A stretch of DNA of 64,000 nucleotides from Rhodomicrobium sp. Az07 (GTDB lineage: Bacteria; Pseudomonadota; Alphaproteobacteria; Rhizobiales; Rhodomicrobiaceae), in NCBI RefSeq assembly GCF_018619475.1, contig NZ_JAHFZG010000007.1, forward strand, positions 62,001 to 126,000, in the 5' to 3' direction. This document shows, one piece after another, positions 53,221 through 63,849 of this stretch. The notes beneath the pieces are model-generated. The model ran no database searches, was not told the DNA's origin, and saw only the letters and a program-made list of their open reading frames with translations. Position 1 is the first letter of the stretch. Every line of letters begins with the position of its first letter. The translations under genes and the position numbers were made by a program.

Positions 53221-53706
53221 ATGACGGATCTGGCAGTGACGGAGCGAGCAGCCGCGGCGCCCGACAACGGTTTTTCCTCCCCGGAGCGCCTCGGCCTTCA
53301 CCTCCTCGAAATCGGGCGCATCCAGAACAATTCCGGCTCGCTCCTGCAATTCGTCGCGATCCTGTTCGCGGTCTGCATCTACTTCTTCAACGCGCTCGTC
53401 TATCCGGCCTCGCCGAACCGCACGCTTTACGCCGTGATGCTCGCCTTGAACGCCACGCTTATCGTGGCCGCCTGCTTCTTCTACCTTCGCTGTCTGACGC
53501 TGTCGGTCGGATGGAGCGCGATCAGAAATCCGAAGACGAATTATCATCTTCTCTCGACGCTCGGCGAAAACGAGATGGAAGAGACGCTTCTGCGCGTCAT
53601 CCGCTCTTTCCGGCGCGGCACCTACTGTTTCGCGGCGAGTTTCTTCACGACGCTCGTCTCGCTCGTGCTCGTCGCACTGGGATACACGAACATGCTGCCA
53701 TCCTGA
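53221..53706 (+). CDS. membrane protein of unknown function inside the nuo cluster
   Basis: A protein of 161 residues with three to four hydrophobic segments: about 40-62 (SLLQFVAILFAVCIYFFNAL), 70-88 (LYAVMLALNATLIVAACFF) and 135-155 (YCFAASFFTTLVSLVLVALG). The N-terminal 35 residues are soluble and the central part has the amphipathic NEMEETLLRVIRSFRRG. No family was recognised. It is the second non-nuo gene between nuoD and nuoE, about 250 bases after the first and 100 bases before nuoE. Confidence 0.68.
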   Translation: MTDLAVTERAAAAPDNGFSSPERLGLHLLEIGRIQNNSGSLLQFVAILFAVCIYFFNALVYPASPNRTLYAVMLALNATLIVAACFFYLRCLTLSVGWSAIRNPKTNYHLLSTLGENEMEETLLRVIRSFRRGTYCFAASFFTTLVSLVLVALGYTNMLPS

Positions 53707-53805
53707 GCGCTTACCCGTCGATATTCCTACGGGATGCGCTCGCTTAACCTCTGGCGAAAGCGGCGTATCTCGGTTATTAACCAGCAAGAACTTCTGGGAA
53801 CCCGC

Positions 53806-54831
53806 ATGTCCGTCCGACGCCTCGATCCGAACCAGCCGAGCGACTTCGAATTCACGCCCGAAAATCTGGCGTGGGCGAAAGAGCAGATCAAGAAATACCC
53901 CGAAGGCCGCCATCAGGCCGCCGTCATCCCGCTTCTCTGGCGCGCGCAGGAGCAGCACGACCGCTGGCTGCCGGAGCCCGCGATCCGCTATGTCGGCGAT
54001 CTTCTCGGCATGCCCTATATCCGGGTGTACGAGATCGCGACCTTCTACTCGATGTTCAACCTGTCGCCGGTCGGTCGCTACCATGTGCAGGTGTGCGGCA
54101 CGACGCCGTGCATGCTTCGCGGCGCGGAAGACATCAAGAAGGTCTGCAAGCGCGAGATCGGCGCCGAGCGCGAGGTGACGCCCGAAGGCGTGTTCTCATG
54201 GATCGAGGTCGAATGCCTCGGCGCGTGCGTGAATGCGCCCATGGTGCAAATCAATGACGACTATTACGAAGACCTGACGCCGGAGAATTTCGAAGCCGTG
54301 CTGTCAGGGCTTCGGCGCGGCCGCGACGTGAAACCCGGCCCGCAGACAGGGCGTCAGTTCTCGGCCCCGGAAGGCGGCCCGACGACGCTTCTTTTCCGCG
54401 ACGAAGAGAAGCAGGAGCCGCAGCCGGAGCGCGCAGCAGAGGAAGCGCAGACTCAGGCGGAGGTACAGGGCGCGGTCGAAGCCGCATCGCCGGTTCAGCC
54501 GCCCGAAGCAAAATCGGGCGATGTCGGCCGCGTCGAGGAAGAGCGCGCGCGCTTCGAGCGGCCGGACGGCGACCCCGACGATTTTACCAGGCTCGCAGAC
54601 CTCGATCCCGACGCGCAGCACGCGCTGAATGCCATCGGCATCACCCGTTACGGGCAGGTCGGCCGCCTCACTGCCGAGGATGTGGAGTGGATCGAAACGC
54701 GCTATCCTCGGTTCAAGGGCAAGACATCGCAGTGGCTCACTGCCGCGAAGGCTCTTGACGAGACGAATACGCCGGGCGGCGCTGCCCCCGATGCGGCTGG
54801 ACGCGAAACCGAGCCGAAGGACAAGGACTGA
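53806..54831 (+). CDS. nuoE: NADH-quinone oxidoreductase subunit E with C-terminal extension
   Basis: Complex I subunit with the N1a 2Fe-2S cluster. The cluster ligands are CGTTPC (CxxxxC) and CLGAC (CxxxC), in [17 protein letters not shown] and [14 protein letters not shown]. The core (residues 1-about 200) is normal; beyond it comes an extension of about 140 residues: a Glu/Gln/Ala-rich linker, then a compact domain [20 protein letters not shown] that looks like a helix-hairpin-helix/DUF-like module. Similar extensions occur in other alphaproteobacterial NuoE proteins. A GGGAA site precedes the ATG. nuoF starts three bases after the stop. Confidence 0.96.
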   Translation: MSVRRLDPNQPSDFEFTPENLAWAKEQIKKYPEGRHQAAVIPLLWRAQEQHDRWLPEPAIRYVGDLLGMPYIRVYEIATFYSMFNLSPVGRYHVQVCGTTPCMLRGAEDIKKVCKREIGAEREVTPEGVFSWIEVECLGACVNAPMVQINDDYYEDLTPENFEAVLSGLRRGRDVKPGPQTGRQFSAPEGGPTTLLFRDEEKQEPQPERAAEEAQTQAEVQGAVEAASPVQPPEAKSGDVGRVEEERARFERPDGDPDDFTRLADLDPDAQHALNAIGITRYGQVGRLTAEDVEWIETRYPRFKGKTSQWLTAAKALDETNTPGGAAPDAAGRETEPKDKD

Positions 54832-54833
54832 GC

Positions 54834-56126
<1,293 letters not shown>

Positions 56127-56145
56127 GTGTTTTGATGGGGTGCCA

Positions 56146-56727
56146 ATGACGACAACCGCCGTTCCCGATTCCGCCCGCCTGAAGATCACGCTGCTCGATC
56201 TCGACCCCGCGCCGTGGCGCGAAGTCGAGGTGCCGCTGTCGATGACCTTCAAGGGGCTGCACGACACCATTCAGGCCGCCTTCCTGTGGCACAACAGCCA
56301 TCTGTGGGAGTTCGAGGTCGGAGACCGGCGGTACGGGCTGCCGCTCGATGGCGATGACGACATCAAGGACGCTACGACCGCGCGTCTGGTCAAGTTGCGC
56401 GACGAGGGGATAGCGGAGTTGCTCTATACCTACGACATGGGCGACAATTGGGAGCACCATATCGAAGTCGTCTCTTTGTTCGAGGCCCCCTCGGACTCTC
56501 GCCTGCCCGCTTTCATCGCCGGACAGTGGCGCAGGCCCCCGGAGGACGTCGGCGGCGCTCCCGGTTTCGAGGCCTTCCTCGAAGCTCTCGCCGATCCCTC
56601 GCACGAGGAGCACGACGATCTGGTCGACTGGTATGGCGCCGACACCTTCGACCGCGAGGACATCGAGCCGGATGTCATCAAGATACAGATGGCCCGGCTT
56701 GCCGCCAGACGCCGCTCGAAAAAATAA
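56146..56727 (+). CDS. pRiA4b ORF-3-like protein
   Basis: A protein of 193 residues of the plasmid pRiA4b ORF-3 (IS1096 element passenger TnpR-like) family. Diagnostic blocks are LKITLLDLDPAPWREVEVP, FKGLHDTIQAAFLWHNSHLW, ELLYTYDMGDNWEHHIEV and PPEDVGGAPGFEAFLEAL with the final WYGADTFDRE. Function is unknown; members occur on plasmids, insertion elements and chromosomes. No transposase or terminal repeats are nearby. A GTG two codons upstream is also possible. It follows nuoF by about 20 bases. Confidence 0.88.
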   Translation: MTTTAVPDSARLKITLLDLDPAPWREVEVPLSMTFKGLHDTIQAAFLWHNSHLWEFEVGDRRYGLPLDGDDDIKDATTARLVKLRDEGIAELLYTYDMGDNWEHHIEVVSLFEAPSDSRLPAFIAGQWRRPPEDVGGAPGFEAFLEALADPSHEEHDDLVDWYGADTFDREDIEPDVIKIQMARLAARRRSKK

Positions 56728-56744
56728 GGCGCCGGTGGAGCAGC

Positions 56745-58835
56745 CTAACGCCCTTCGCGATACCAGGTCAGCGCAAGCAGGCCGAGTACGAACCCGAGCG
56801 CGGCGAAGCCTGCCATGAGAGGCGTATAGGACACGGCCTTGACCTCGAACGCGTCCTGCGACTTGAGCCCCATCCATGTGCCGCCCGCGAATCGATGGCC
56901 TGACTTCACAACCGATATAGAGGGCACGTCCTTCGCGGGGGCATCCATCGTGCCGCCGAGGTAAAAAGCGCCGCCGCCCGACTTGTCGAGGATCGGCCGC
57001 ATCGGCTCGTCGGTGGCGATCACCTTGCGAAATTCGGGCGCGTTGAGGTCGCCCGCGATGGCGACTGCTGTCAGCCCGTCCATCGCGATGCGATGCACGC
57101 CCGCCTCGTTCGTCGCAACCGTCTTGGAAAAGCGCCCCGGCGCGGTTTCGTCGAGCGCGACCTTCACTTCCTTGCCCGAAGGCAACGTCAGGGTCGCCTC
57201 GCCGATTTCACCCTTTATCGTGCGGCGCTCGACAGTGATGTCGTTGCGGCCCGCGCGCGCGGCCAGCGCCTCTTCTTCGAGGTCCGGCTCCTTCATCAGC
57301 CAGTGCGCGAGGCGACGCAGCAAATCGACATGCGGGCCGCCGCCTTCATAGCCGCGCGCCCAGAGCCAGGCGTGATCGGACAGCAGCAGCGCCACGCGGC
57401 CCTCGCCGCGCCGGTCGAGTACGAGCAGCGGCTTGCCTTCCGCGCCGCTCATCACCACCTCGCCGCGCTCGGCATGACTGTCCACCACGCGGAACCAGTG
57501 GCCCCATTTCGGCTCCTGCCCGTCCTTCTGCGGTGCGCCGGGAAGCCGGGCCGTGACCGGATGCTTCTCGCCTTCCTTCGTGATCGCCGGGCGGAACGGC
57601 TCCTCCACCACGCGGCCCGTGGGCCGCGCGGGCAGCACCGCGCCAAGCGGCGTCCGGGCCAGACTCACGGGCGAGGCGTAATCCGTTCCCGCCGCCACCA
57701 GCACAGCGCCGCCCTGTTCGACGTACCGCGCGACGTTGTCGAGATAGATCATCGGCAGGACGGCGCGGCGTTGATAACGGTCGAAGATGATGAGATCGAA
57801 CTGGTTCAGCTTCTCGGAAAAAAGCTCGCGCGTCGGAAAGGCGATGAGCGAAAGCTGGTCGATGGGCGTGCCGTCGTGCTTTTCCGGCGGCCGAAGGATA
57901 GTGAAATGCACGAGGTCGACCGCCGCGTCGGAGCGCAGCAGGTTGCGCCAGGTGCGTTCGCCCGCATGCGGCTCGCCCGACACCAGCAGCACGCGCAGAT
58001 TCTCGCGCACACCCTGCGCCTGAATAACCGTCTTGTTGTTGATCGTGGTGAGTTCGCCCGGTTCCGGCTTCAGATCCACTTCGACGATGTTCGGCCCGGC
58101 GCGGTCGAAGCGCATCCTGATCGGCACGGTCTTGCCGTAGGGTGCGGTGATGGTCTCCACCGGGCCTGAGGCGCGGTGTATCAGGATGGTCGCAAGCCCT
58201 GAGCCGTCCTTGCCGCTTTTCTCCGCGCGAATTTCGGCCGTCTGCTCGGAGCCGACGAGACCGAAGCGCGGCGCGGACACCACCTCGATGCGGTTGTCCT
58301 TTTCGTTCGGCGCGCCCGCGATCAGCGCATGAACCGGCGCATCGAAGCCGAGCCGCGCCTTGTCCTGCGGCACATCGTGGATTTGCCCGTCGGTGATGAA
58401 CACTGCCCCCGCCACGCGTCCCGGCGGGATGTCGCCCATGGCCTTGTCCAGCGCGGCGAAAAGCTCGGTCGATTCGCCGCCTTGCTGATCGGTCGGCGTG
58501 GCATGGACCCAGCGCACTTCGAGATCGGGAACTCCCGCGAATTTCTCCTTCAGCGCGGCTTCGATGTCGCGGGCGCGGTCGGCGCGACCGGCAAGCTGCA
58601 TGCTGGAGCTTTCGTCCACCACCACCACGGCGATGTTCGACAAAGGCTGACGCACCTCGTTCTTGAGATTGGGATTGGCGAGCGCGAGAAGGAGGCACGC
58701 AAGCGCGAGCGCGCGCAGGAACAGGCCGCGCCGGTTCCGCCAGGCGGAGAGCGCGAGCACAAGAAGGCAGGCGATGCCGAGCGCGATCAGCACCTCGCGC
58801 GGGAAAAAGGGGAAGAACTCGAACGACCAGTTCAT
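56745..58835 (-). CDS. membrane protein with VWA-like and glutamine-amidotransferase-like domains
   Basis: Inner-membrane protein of 696 residues, last gene of a MoxR-type operon. Two membrane helices near residues 14-50 (LIALGIACLLVLALSAW, LALACLLLALA) precede a von Willebrand-A-like domain with VVVDESSSM and FITDGQIHD; the middle has LRVLLVSGEPHAGERTWRNLLRSDAAVDLV and a class I glutamine-amidotransferase-like core; one helix sits at the C terminus (AGFAALGFVLGLLALTWY). The BatA/BatB-type architecture suggests a structural or stress role at the membrane, function unproven. It starts 7 bases after the DUF4159 gene. Confidence 0.87.
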   Translation of the reverse strand: MNWSFEFFPFFPREVLIALGIACLLVLALSAWRNRRGLFLRALALACLLLALANPNLKNEVRQPLSNIAVVVVDESSSMQLAGRADRARDIEAALKEKFAGVPDLEVRWVHATPTDQQGGESTELFAALDKAMGDIPPGRVAGAVFITDGQIHDVPQDKARLGFDAPVHALIAGAPNEKDNRIEVVSAPRFGLVGSEQTAEIRAEKSGKDGSGLATILIHRASGPVETITAPYGKTVPIRMRFDRAGPNIVEVDLKPEPGELTTINNKTVIQAQGVRENLRVLLVSGEPHAGERTWRNLLRSDAAVDLVHFTILRPPEKHDGTPIDQLSLIAFPTRELFSEKLNQFDLIIFDRYQRRAVLPMIYLDNVARYVEQGGAVLVAAGTDYASPVSLARTPLGAVLPARPTGRVVEEPFRPAITKEGEKHPVTARLPGAPQKDGQEPKWGHWFRVVDSHAERGEVVMSGAEGKPLLVLDRRGEGRVALLLSDHAWLWARGYEGGGPHVDLLRRLAHWLMKEPDLEEEALAARAGRNDITVERRTIKGEIGEATLTLPSGKEVKVALDETAPGRFSKTVATNEAGVHRIAMDGLTAVAIAGDLNAPEFRKVIATDEPMRPILDKSGGGAFYLGGTMDAPAKDVPSISVVKSGHRFAGGTWMGLKSQDAFEVKAVSYTPLMAGFAALGFVLGLLALTWYREGR

Positions 58836-58842
58836 TTCTGTA

Positions 58843-61719
58843 CTAGTGCCCCAACCGTTCGAGGATAGCGGGTACGTGAACCTGATCGGCCTTGTAGTTC
58901 CCCGTCAGCGCGTACATCGCGATGTTGACGCCGACGCGATAGGACATTTCGCGCTGGTCCTCGCCGCCGGGCACGACTGCGAACATCGGGCGGTCGCTGT
59001 CGTCCATCGCCCAGGCGGAGGCGAGATCGTTCGACGTGACGATGATGGAACTGACGCCGTCAGACTTGACGCCGCGCCGCGCCGCATCGGCCGATTCCTG
59101 GCGCGCCTCAACCCATGGGTCGCCATTATCCCAGCGGCCGGGGAAGGATTGCAGCAGATAGAAGGATCGCGTCAGTACGTGATCCTCGGGCGCGCGCTGG
59201 AGCGGCGGGATGTCGAGCTTGCCGAGAAGCTGCGCGAGCGGCGTTCGGCCGCCGCGCGCGAGCAGGCTTTCCGGGCTCGCTTCTTCGTTTCTGGTGTCGA
59301 AAATGATGAGTCCGCCCTGCTTCATGTAGGCGTCCACTTTCGCAAGCACATGATCCGGCAGCGGCTCCGCGTTCGGAAGTACGGGCCAGTAGATCAGTGG
59401 GAAGAACACGAGTTCGTCCTTCGCCGGATTGACCGCGATCGGCTCGCCGGGTTCCACCGCCGTGCGCGCCGACAGGATGCGGGACAGACCGGCCAGCCCG
59501 GCCTGACTCACGCGGTCGGCCTCGGAATCGCCGGTGAGAATATAGGCGAAGCGCGTTTCGAGGGAGGCAGCCATGGCGAAGTCGGCGGCTTCCTTCGAAA
59601 GCCCCGATGCGCTTGCGGCGGGTTTGGGCGCGACCGCGCGGGTTTCGGCGTGCGATTCGGCGCCGAGGCCGAAAGCGAGGCCGAGCGCGAGCACGGCGGC
59701 TGCGGGCTTCCGCCAGCGTGGCGCGCTTCGTCCGAGTAAAAGCGCGCATGCGATGCCGTCGAGCAGGAACAGGCAGAGCGCGGCGAGAAACAGCCAAGGC
59801 GCGAGCGCGATGGTTTTCGCCTCGGTAAACACGGCGACGCGGGCGCCGTCGACCCCCTTGAGCGCGGCGAAGGCGTCGCCGTCCTGAACGACGTTGAAGG
59901 CGCGGACCGCGTTTTGCGGGCCGTAAAGACCGGGCGGGTTGGCGGCGCTGACGCGGGCCGTGTCGGCATCGCCCGCCGGGATCGGCTGCGCGCGTTCGCC
60001 CGGAACGCCGAGCTTGCCGAACCCGTCGAGCGCTCGCCAAGGCTTTAGCGGCGCTTCCCGGTTGAGAGCAGCAGCCTGCATCTCGCCCGAAAGGGCATCT
60101 GCGTTCGTGCTTCGCGAAAGCTGTAACGGCGACGCTTCAAGAGTTTTACGCATCATCTCCACGAAAAGACCCGAAATAGGTAGATTAGACCAATCCGGGT
60201 TCGCGGTAATGTGAAAAAAGACTAAAGTCCCGGCCCCTCGCCTTGCCGCCGTGACGAGAGGCGTCCCGTCGGAGAGCCGTGCCCAGACCTTCGTTTCTCG
60301 CGGCATTTTTGCCGGGTCCGCCAGCACTTGCCGCGATATGGCGACATCTTTCGGAATCGCCAGCCGATTGAAGGGAGACTTCTCCTCGAAAGCCGCTGGC
60401 GTCTGGGGCGATGTCCAGGTCATCGCGCCGCCGAGCGTGCGTCCGCCTTCGCGCAGCGGCACGGGGAGAAGCGTATCGCCGCCCTGTTCGAGCCTCGGGC
60501 CGGCAAAGCGGATCAGCATCCCGCCTTCTTCCACGAAGGCTTTCAGGCGTTCGCCGACAGCACCGGAAAGGCGGCCTACGTCGGAGAGGATGATCACCGA
60601 AGGCTTCGCCGCGACGAGATCGGTGGTCGCCACGTCGAGATTGGCCGTGCGCGGGCGAACGATCTCCGCGAAGGGTGTCAGCGCGCGTTCGAGATAATAG
60701 GTCGGCGACAGAAGCGGCTGCGCGTCGTCGTTGCCTTCGGTCGCGACGAGGCCCACGCGGCGGCGCTGTGACCGCCCGTCGAGCAGGAATACGCCGCCCG
60801 CGGACGCCTCGCCCACGATTTCGAGCCGCGCGACCTGATTGCGCAAGTCGAGCGGCAGGTCGAAGGCGACGTCCGCCGAGGAGGGGCCGCTCTTGAGATC
60901 GAACGATGCGACGGCCAGCCGCTCGCCGCGCGCCGTCACGGCCGCAACCTGACCGACCCGCTGCGAGGCTTCGGCCTTCAAGACCTTGGCCGTGATCGGT
61001 CCGGCATTGGCGGAGGCCGGACGCGTGAGCGCGAGCGCCCCTGTGCCGCCCGGATCGCTGTAAAGGTCGATGACGCCGCCCGTTGCAGCGCTTGCCAGTG
61101 CCTTGTTGAGCGCCGCCGTGCCGCTGTCATCCACGCCGTCCGCGAGCCAGGCCACGGACAGCTTGCCGCGTTGCGCGCCAAGCTCGCGCTCGACCTGCGC
61201 CGCCAGCGCCGCGCGGTCGCCGGGGTACGGCTGCGGGAGGAGCGAGGCGAAGCGCTGGCGAAACTCCACCGGCGTCAGCGGCTGAAGCGGCGCGGATGGC
61301 CCGGCCGTCGCGGCAAGATACATTGTCTGCCCGCTTTCTTCCGCGAGCACGGCGAGTTGCTCGGCGAAGGCGCGGCGCGCGGCCCAGCGGCTCGCGCTTT
61401 GCCAGCCATTATCGACGACGACGAGGAGCGGCTGCGCGAGCGTGGCGTCGGCGGTCGCGGGCGGCTTGATATGCGGACCGGCGAGCGCGCCGATCACGGC
61501 GGCGGCGACCAGCATGCGAAGGGCCGTCAGCCACCATGGGCTGCGAACCGGCGTCTTCTCGCGATGTTTCAGCCCGATCAGGATGGAGGTCGGCGGGAAT
61601 GCCACCGTGTCGGGACGCGGCGGTGTCGCGCGCAGCAACCACCAGATCAGCGGCAGCGCGGCCAGCCCCGCCAGCATCCACGGCGCGGAAAAACTCAGCG
61701 ATTGAAGCGCGGCGATCAT
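58843..61719 (-). CDS. BatA/DUF4159 domain membrane protein
   Basis: Large membrane protein of 958 residues. The N terminus FSAPWMLAGLAALPLIWWLLRATP is the BatA-type anchor, followed by a VWA-like part (LLVVVDNGWQSASRWAARRAF) and a second helix pair (LFLAALCLFLLDGIACALLL). The C-terminal 210 residues are DUF4159 (ETRFAYILTGDSEADRVSQA, LNSEARTPL-like segments, DPWVEARQESADAARRGVKS, MAMYALTGNYKADQVH-like end). Together with DUF58 and MoxR it forms a module of unknown function, possibly protein folding or maturation. It overlaps the DUF58 stop by four bases. Confidence 0.88.
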   Translation of the reverse strand: MIAALQSLSFSAPWMLAGLAALPLIWWLLRATPPRPDTVAFPPTSILIGLKHREKTPVRSPWWLTALRMLVAAAVIGALAGPHIKPPATADATLAQPLLVVVDNGWQSASRWAARRAFAEQLAVLAEESGQTMYLAATAGPSAPLQPLTPVEFRQRFASLLPQPYPGDRAALAAQVERELGAQRGKLSVAWLADGVDDSGTAALNKALASAATGGVIDLYSDPGGTGALALTRPASANAGPITAKVLKAEASQRVGQVAAVTARGERLAVASFDLKSGPSSADVAFDLPLDLRNQVARLEIVGEASAGGVFLLDGRSQRRRVGLVATEGNDDAQPLLSPTYYLERALTPFAEIVRPRTANLDVATTDLVAAKPSVIILSDVGRLSGAVGERLKAFVEEGGMLIRFAGPRLEQGGDTLLPVPLREGGRTLGGAMTWTSPQTPAAFEEKSPFNRLAIPKDVAISRQVLADPAKMPRETKVWARLSDGTPLVTAARRGAGTLVFFHITANPDWSNLPISGLFVEMMRKTLEASPLQLSRSTNADALSGEMQAAALNREAPLKPWRALDGFGKLGVPGERAQPIPAGDADTARVSAANPPGLYGPQNAVRAFNVVQDGDAFAALKGVDGARVAVFTEAKTIALAPWLFLAALCLFLLDGIACALLLGRSAPRWRKPAAAVLALGLAFGLGAESHAETRAVAPKPAASASGLSKEAADFAMAASLETRFAYILTGDSEADRVSQAGLAGLSRILSARTAVEPGEPIAVNPAKDELVFFPLIYWPVLPNAEPLPDHVLAKVDAYMKQGGLIIFDTRNEEASPESLLARGGRTPLAQLLGKLDIPPLQRAPEDHVLTRSFYLLQSFPGRWDNGDPWVEARQESADAARRGVKSDGVSSIIVTSNDLASAWAMDDSDRPMFAVVPGGEDQREMSYRVGVNIAMYALTGNYKADQVHVPAILERLGH

Positions 61720-62672
61720 GGATCGTTCCCAGCCTGCGGTTGGCCTTTCACGAAGCCTGTCGCATGGTAGGCTTTTTCGAGGCCCGACAGATGCATGTGC
61801 AGCGCGAGCAGCGCTTCCGTCGCGGCGCGGTCGGTGTGATGCAGGAAAGGCGACCAGTCGACGGCGCGGGCGTGCTGGGCGATGGCGGCCTTGTGAGCGG
61901 CGAGCCGGGCGCGGTAGTCGTCGCGCAGGCTTTCGGCGCGCTCGGCGACGTAGTGCTCGCCGTTTTCGGCGTCCACGAAGTCCACGCGGCCCTGATAGGG
62001 AAGGCTTTCCTCGGCGGGATCGAGGATGCGCATGAGGTGGCCGCGCGCACCCTGCCGGGCGATGAGCGCGAACCGCGTCGCGAGCGATGCTTCCGGCTCA
62101 AGAAAATCGCTGAAGATCACGATTTCCGAATGTCGGCTGACTCGCCGCCCGCCTTCCGGCAGGCCGCCGAGCGCGCCGATGCCGCGCGCGATCGCCTCGA
62201 CCATCGCGGTGGCGGCGTTGCGCCTCGTCTTCGGCTCCATGAGGCCGGGTATCCCGACGCGTTCGCCTGCCTCGGAGAGAAGCGTCGCCAGCGCCAGCGC
62301 GAGAACGACCGCGCGCTCGGCCTTGGACTGCGTCGCGAGGTGCGAGCGGAACATCATGGAGGGCGAAAGGTCGATCCAGATCCAGACCGTGTGCGCCGCC
62401 TCCCATTCGCGTTCGCGAACATAGAGATGGCTCGAACTGGCGGAGCGGCGCCAATCGATGAGCGCAGACGGGTCGCCCGCCTCGAAGGTGCGGTATTGCC
62501 AGAAGGTTTCCCCCGGCCCGGCGCGCCGCCGCCCGTGCGTGCCTTGCGCGACGGTGATCGCCACGCGCCGCGCCTCCATCAGAAGCGCGGGCAATTTGGC
62601 CACGAGATCCTGCGATGCGCCTTCAAGGGCAAGGGCCGATGGCCGCGAAAGAAGTTCCGACGCCGACGTCAA
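61716..62672 (-). CDS. DUF58 domain protein
   Basis: A DUF58 protein of 318 residues with a VWA-like fold. The family signature is RAGPGETFWQYRTFEAGDPS with IDWRRSASSSHLYVREREW, then VWIWIDLSPSMMF as the metal-binding loop, and VIFSDFLEPEAS. DUF58 proteins regularly follow MoxR ATPases and act with them, but the reaction is unknown. No membrane segment is visible. It begins 16 bases after the end of the MoxR gene and ends overlapping the start of the DUF4159 gene (ATGA). Confidence 0.92.
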   Translation of the reverse strand: MTSASELLSRPSALALEGASQDLVAKLPALLMEARRVAITVAQGTHGRRRAGPGETFWQYRTFEAGDPSALIDWRRSASSSHLYVREREWEAAHTVWIWIDLSPSMMFRSHLATQSKAERAVVLALALATLLSEAGERVGIPGLMEPKTRRNAATAMVEAIARGIGALGGLPEGGRRVSRHSEIVIFSDFLEPEASLATRFALIARQGARGHLMRILDPAEESLPYQGRVDFVDAENGEHYVAERAESLRDDYRARLAAHKAAIAQHARAVDWSPFLHHTDRAATEALLALHMHLSGLEKAYHATGFVKGQPQAGNDP

Positions 62673-62688
62673 AGGGTGTGGGCCTCGC

Positions 62689-63681
62689 CTATTTCAATTT
62701 TGCGAGAAGGGAGTCGATGACTTCGTCGACGGTGACGTTTTCCGTGCGCGCCCCGAAAGTCAGCGCCATGCGGTGGCGCAGCACGGGCTTCGCGAGCGCG
62801 ATCACGTCGTCGACGGAGGGTGCGAAGCGGCCGTCGAGCAGCGCGCGAGCGCGGACGGTAAGCATGAGCGACTGGCTGGCGCGCGGACCGGGCCCCCAGG
62901 CGACGAGTTCGTTCACGCGCGGCCCGGCTTCCGGCGTATTCGGACGCGCGGAGCGGACGAGGGTGAGGATCGCGTCGACCACGCTGTCGCCCGCCGGGAT
63001 CTGGCGCACGAGTTGTTGCGCGGCGATAACTTCCGCCGCCGTCAGCACGGGCTGCACGGTGCGGTCTTCGGTGCCGGTGGTGGAATAGAGCATGCGGCGC
63101 TCGGCGGTTGCGTCGGGATACGAAATGTCCACCTGCAAAAGGAAGCGGTCGAGTTGCGCTTCGGGCAGCGGATAAGTGCCTTCCTGCTCAAGCGGGTTTT
63201 GCGTCGCGAGCACGAAGAAGGGCGCGGGCAGCGCATAGGTCTGTCCGGCGTAGGTGACTTGCTGTTCCTGCATCGCCTGAAGGAGAGCGGATTGCGTCTT
63301 CGGGCTGGCGCGGTTGATCTCGTCCGCCATCAGAAGCTGCGCGAAGACCGGCCCCGGCACGAAGCGGAAGGTGCGGCGGCCGTCCTTGTCCTCCAGAACT
63401 TCGGTGCCGACGATGTCGGACGGCATGAGGTCGGGCGTAAACTGGATGCGCTTCGCGTCAAGTCCGAGCGCCGCGCCGAGCGCCTCGACAAGCGAGGTCT
63501 TCGCGAGGCCGGGCACGCCGATCAGGAGCGCATGACCGCCGGACAGAATATTGACGAGCACAAGCTCGATGACGGCATCCTGCCCGAAGATGACGCGGGA
63601 GATCGAATCCTTGACGCGCGAGACCTTGGCGCGAATGTCGTCGACGCGGGAAACGATATCCGGCTCGGAGGGATGCAGCAT
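62689..63681 (-). CDS. MoxR-family AAA+ ATPase
   Basis: AAA+ ATPase of the MoxR family, 330 residues, chaperone-like and probably acting on the proteins encoded after it. The Walker A is GVPGLAKTS, Walker B LLMADEINRASPKTQ, sensor 1 VLATQNPLEQEGTYPLPEAQ with LDRFLLQV, and the late helix bundle holds RASQSLMLTVRARALLDGR. The ATG gives MLHPSEPDIVSRVDDI, typical of the family; about 63 more codons upstream are open but Arg-rich and unlike it. It is the first gene of the four-gene operon and is divergent from the partial gene at the right edge. Confidence 0.93.
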   Translation of the reverse strand: MLHPSEPDIVSRVDDIRAKVSRVKDSISRVIFGQDAVIELVLVNILSGGHALLIGVPGLAKTSLVEALGAALGLDAKRIQFTPDLMPSDIVGTEVLEDKDGRRTFRFVPGPVFAQLLMADEINRASPKTQSALLQAMQEQQVTYAGQTYALPAPFFVLATQNPLEQEGTYPLPEAQLDRFLLQVDISYPDATAERRMLYSTTGTEDRTVQPVLTAAEVIAAQQLVRQIPAGDSVVDAILTLVRSARPNTPEAGPRVNELVAWGPGPRASQSLMLTVRARALLDGRFAPSVDDVIALAKPVLRHRMALTFGARTENVTVDEVIDSLLAKLK

Positions 63682-63849
63682 CGATTGAAACCTGCTGGTT
63701 GAGACGCACGTCCATAAGAGTTTATATGCTGCCGCGTTCCGGTGATACAACCGACGGGCGGCAGTCTTAATGCGGGCGGCACGCCCTTGCGGCGGGCTTC
63801 CTTTGAGAGAGCGCTGCATCAATTTGTTCGTTTTGTGGAGACGGTGCCC

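Noticed and set aside
56146-56727. The pRiA4b/IS1096-passenger-like gene as evidence of an insertion sequence.
   Set aside because: No transposase, terminal inverted repeats or target duplication were found around it.
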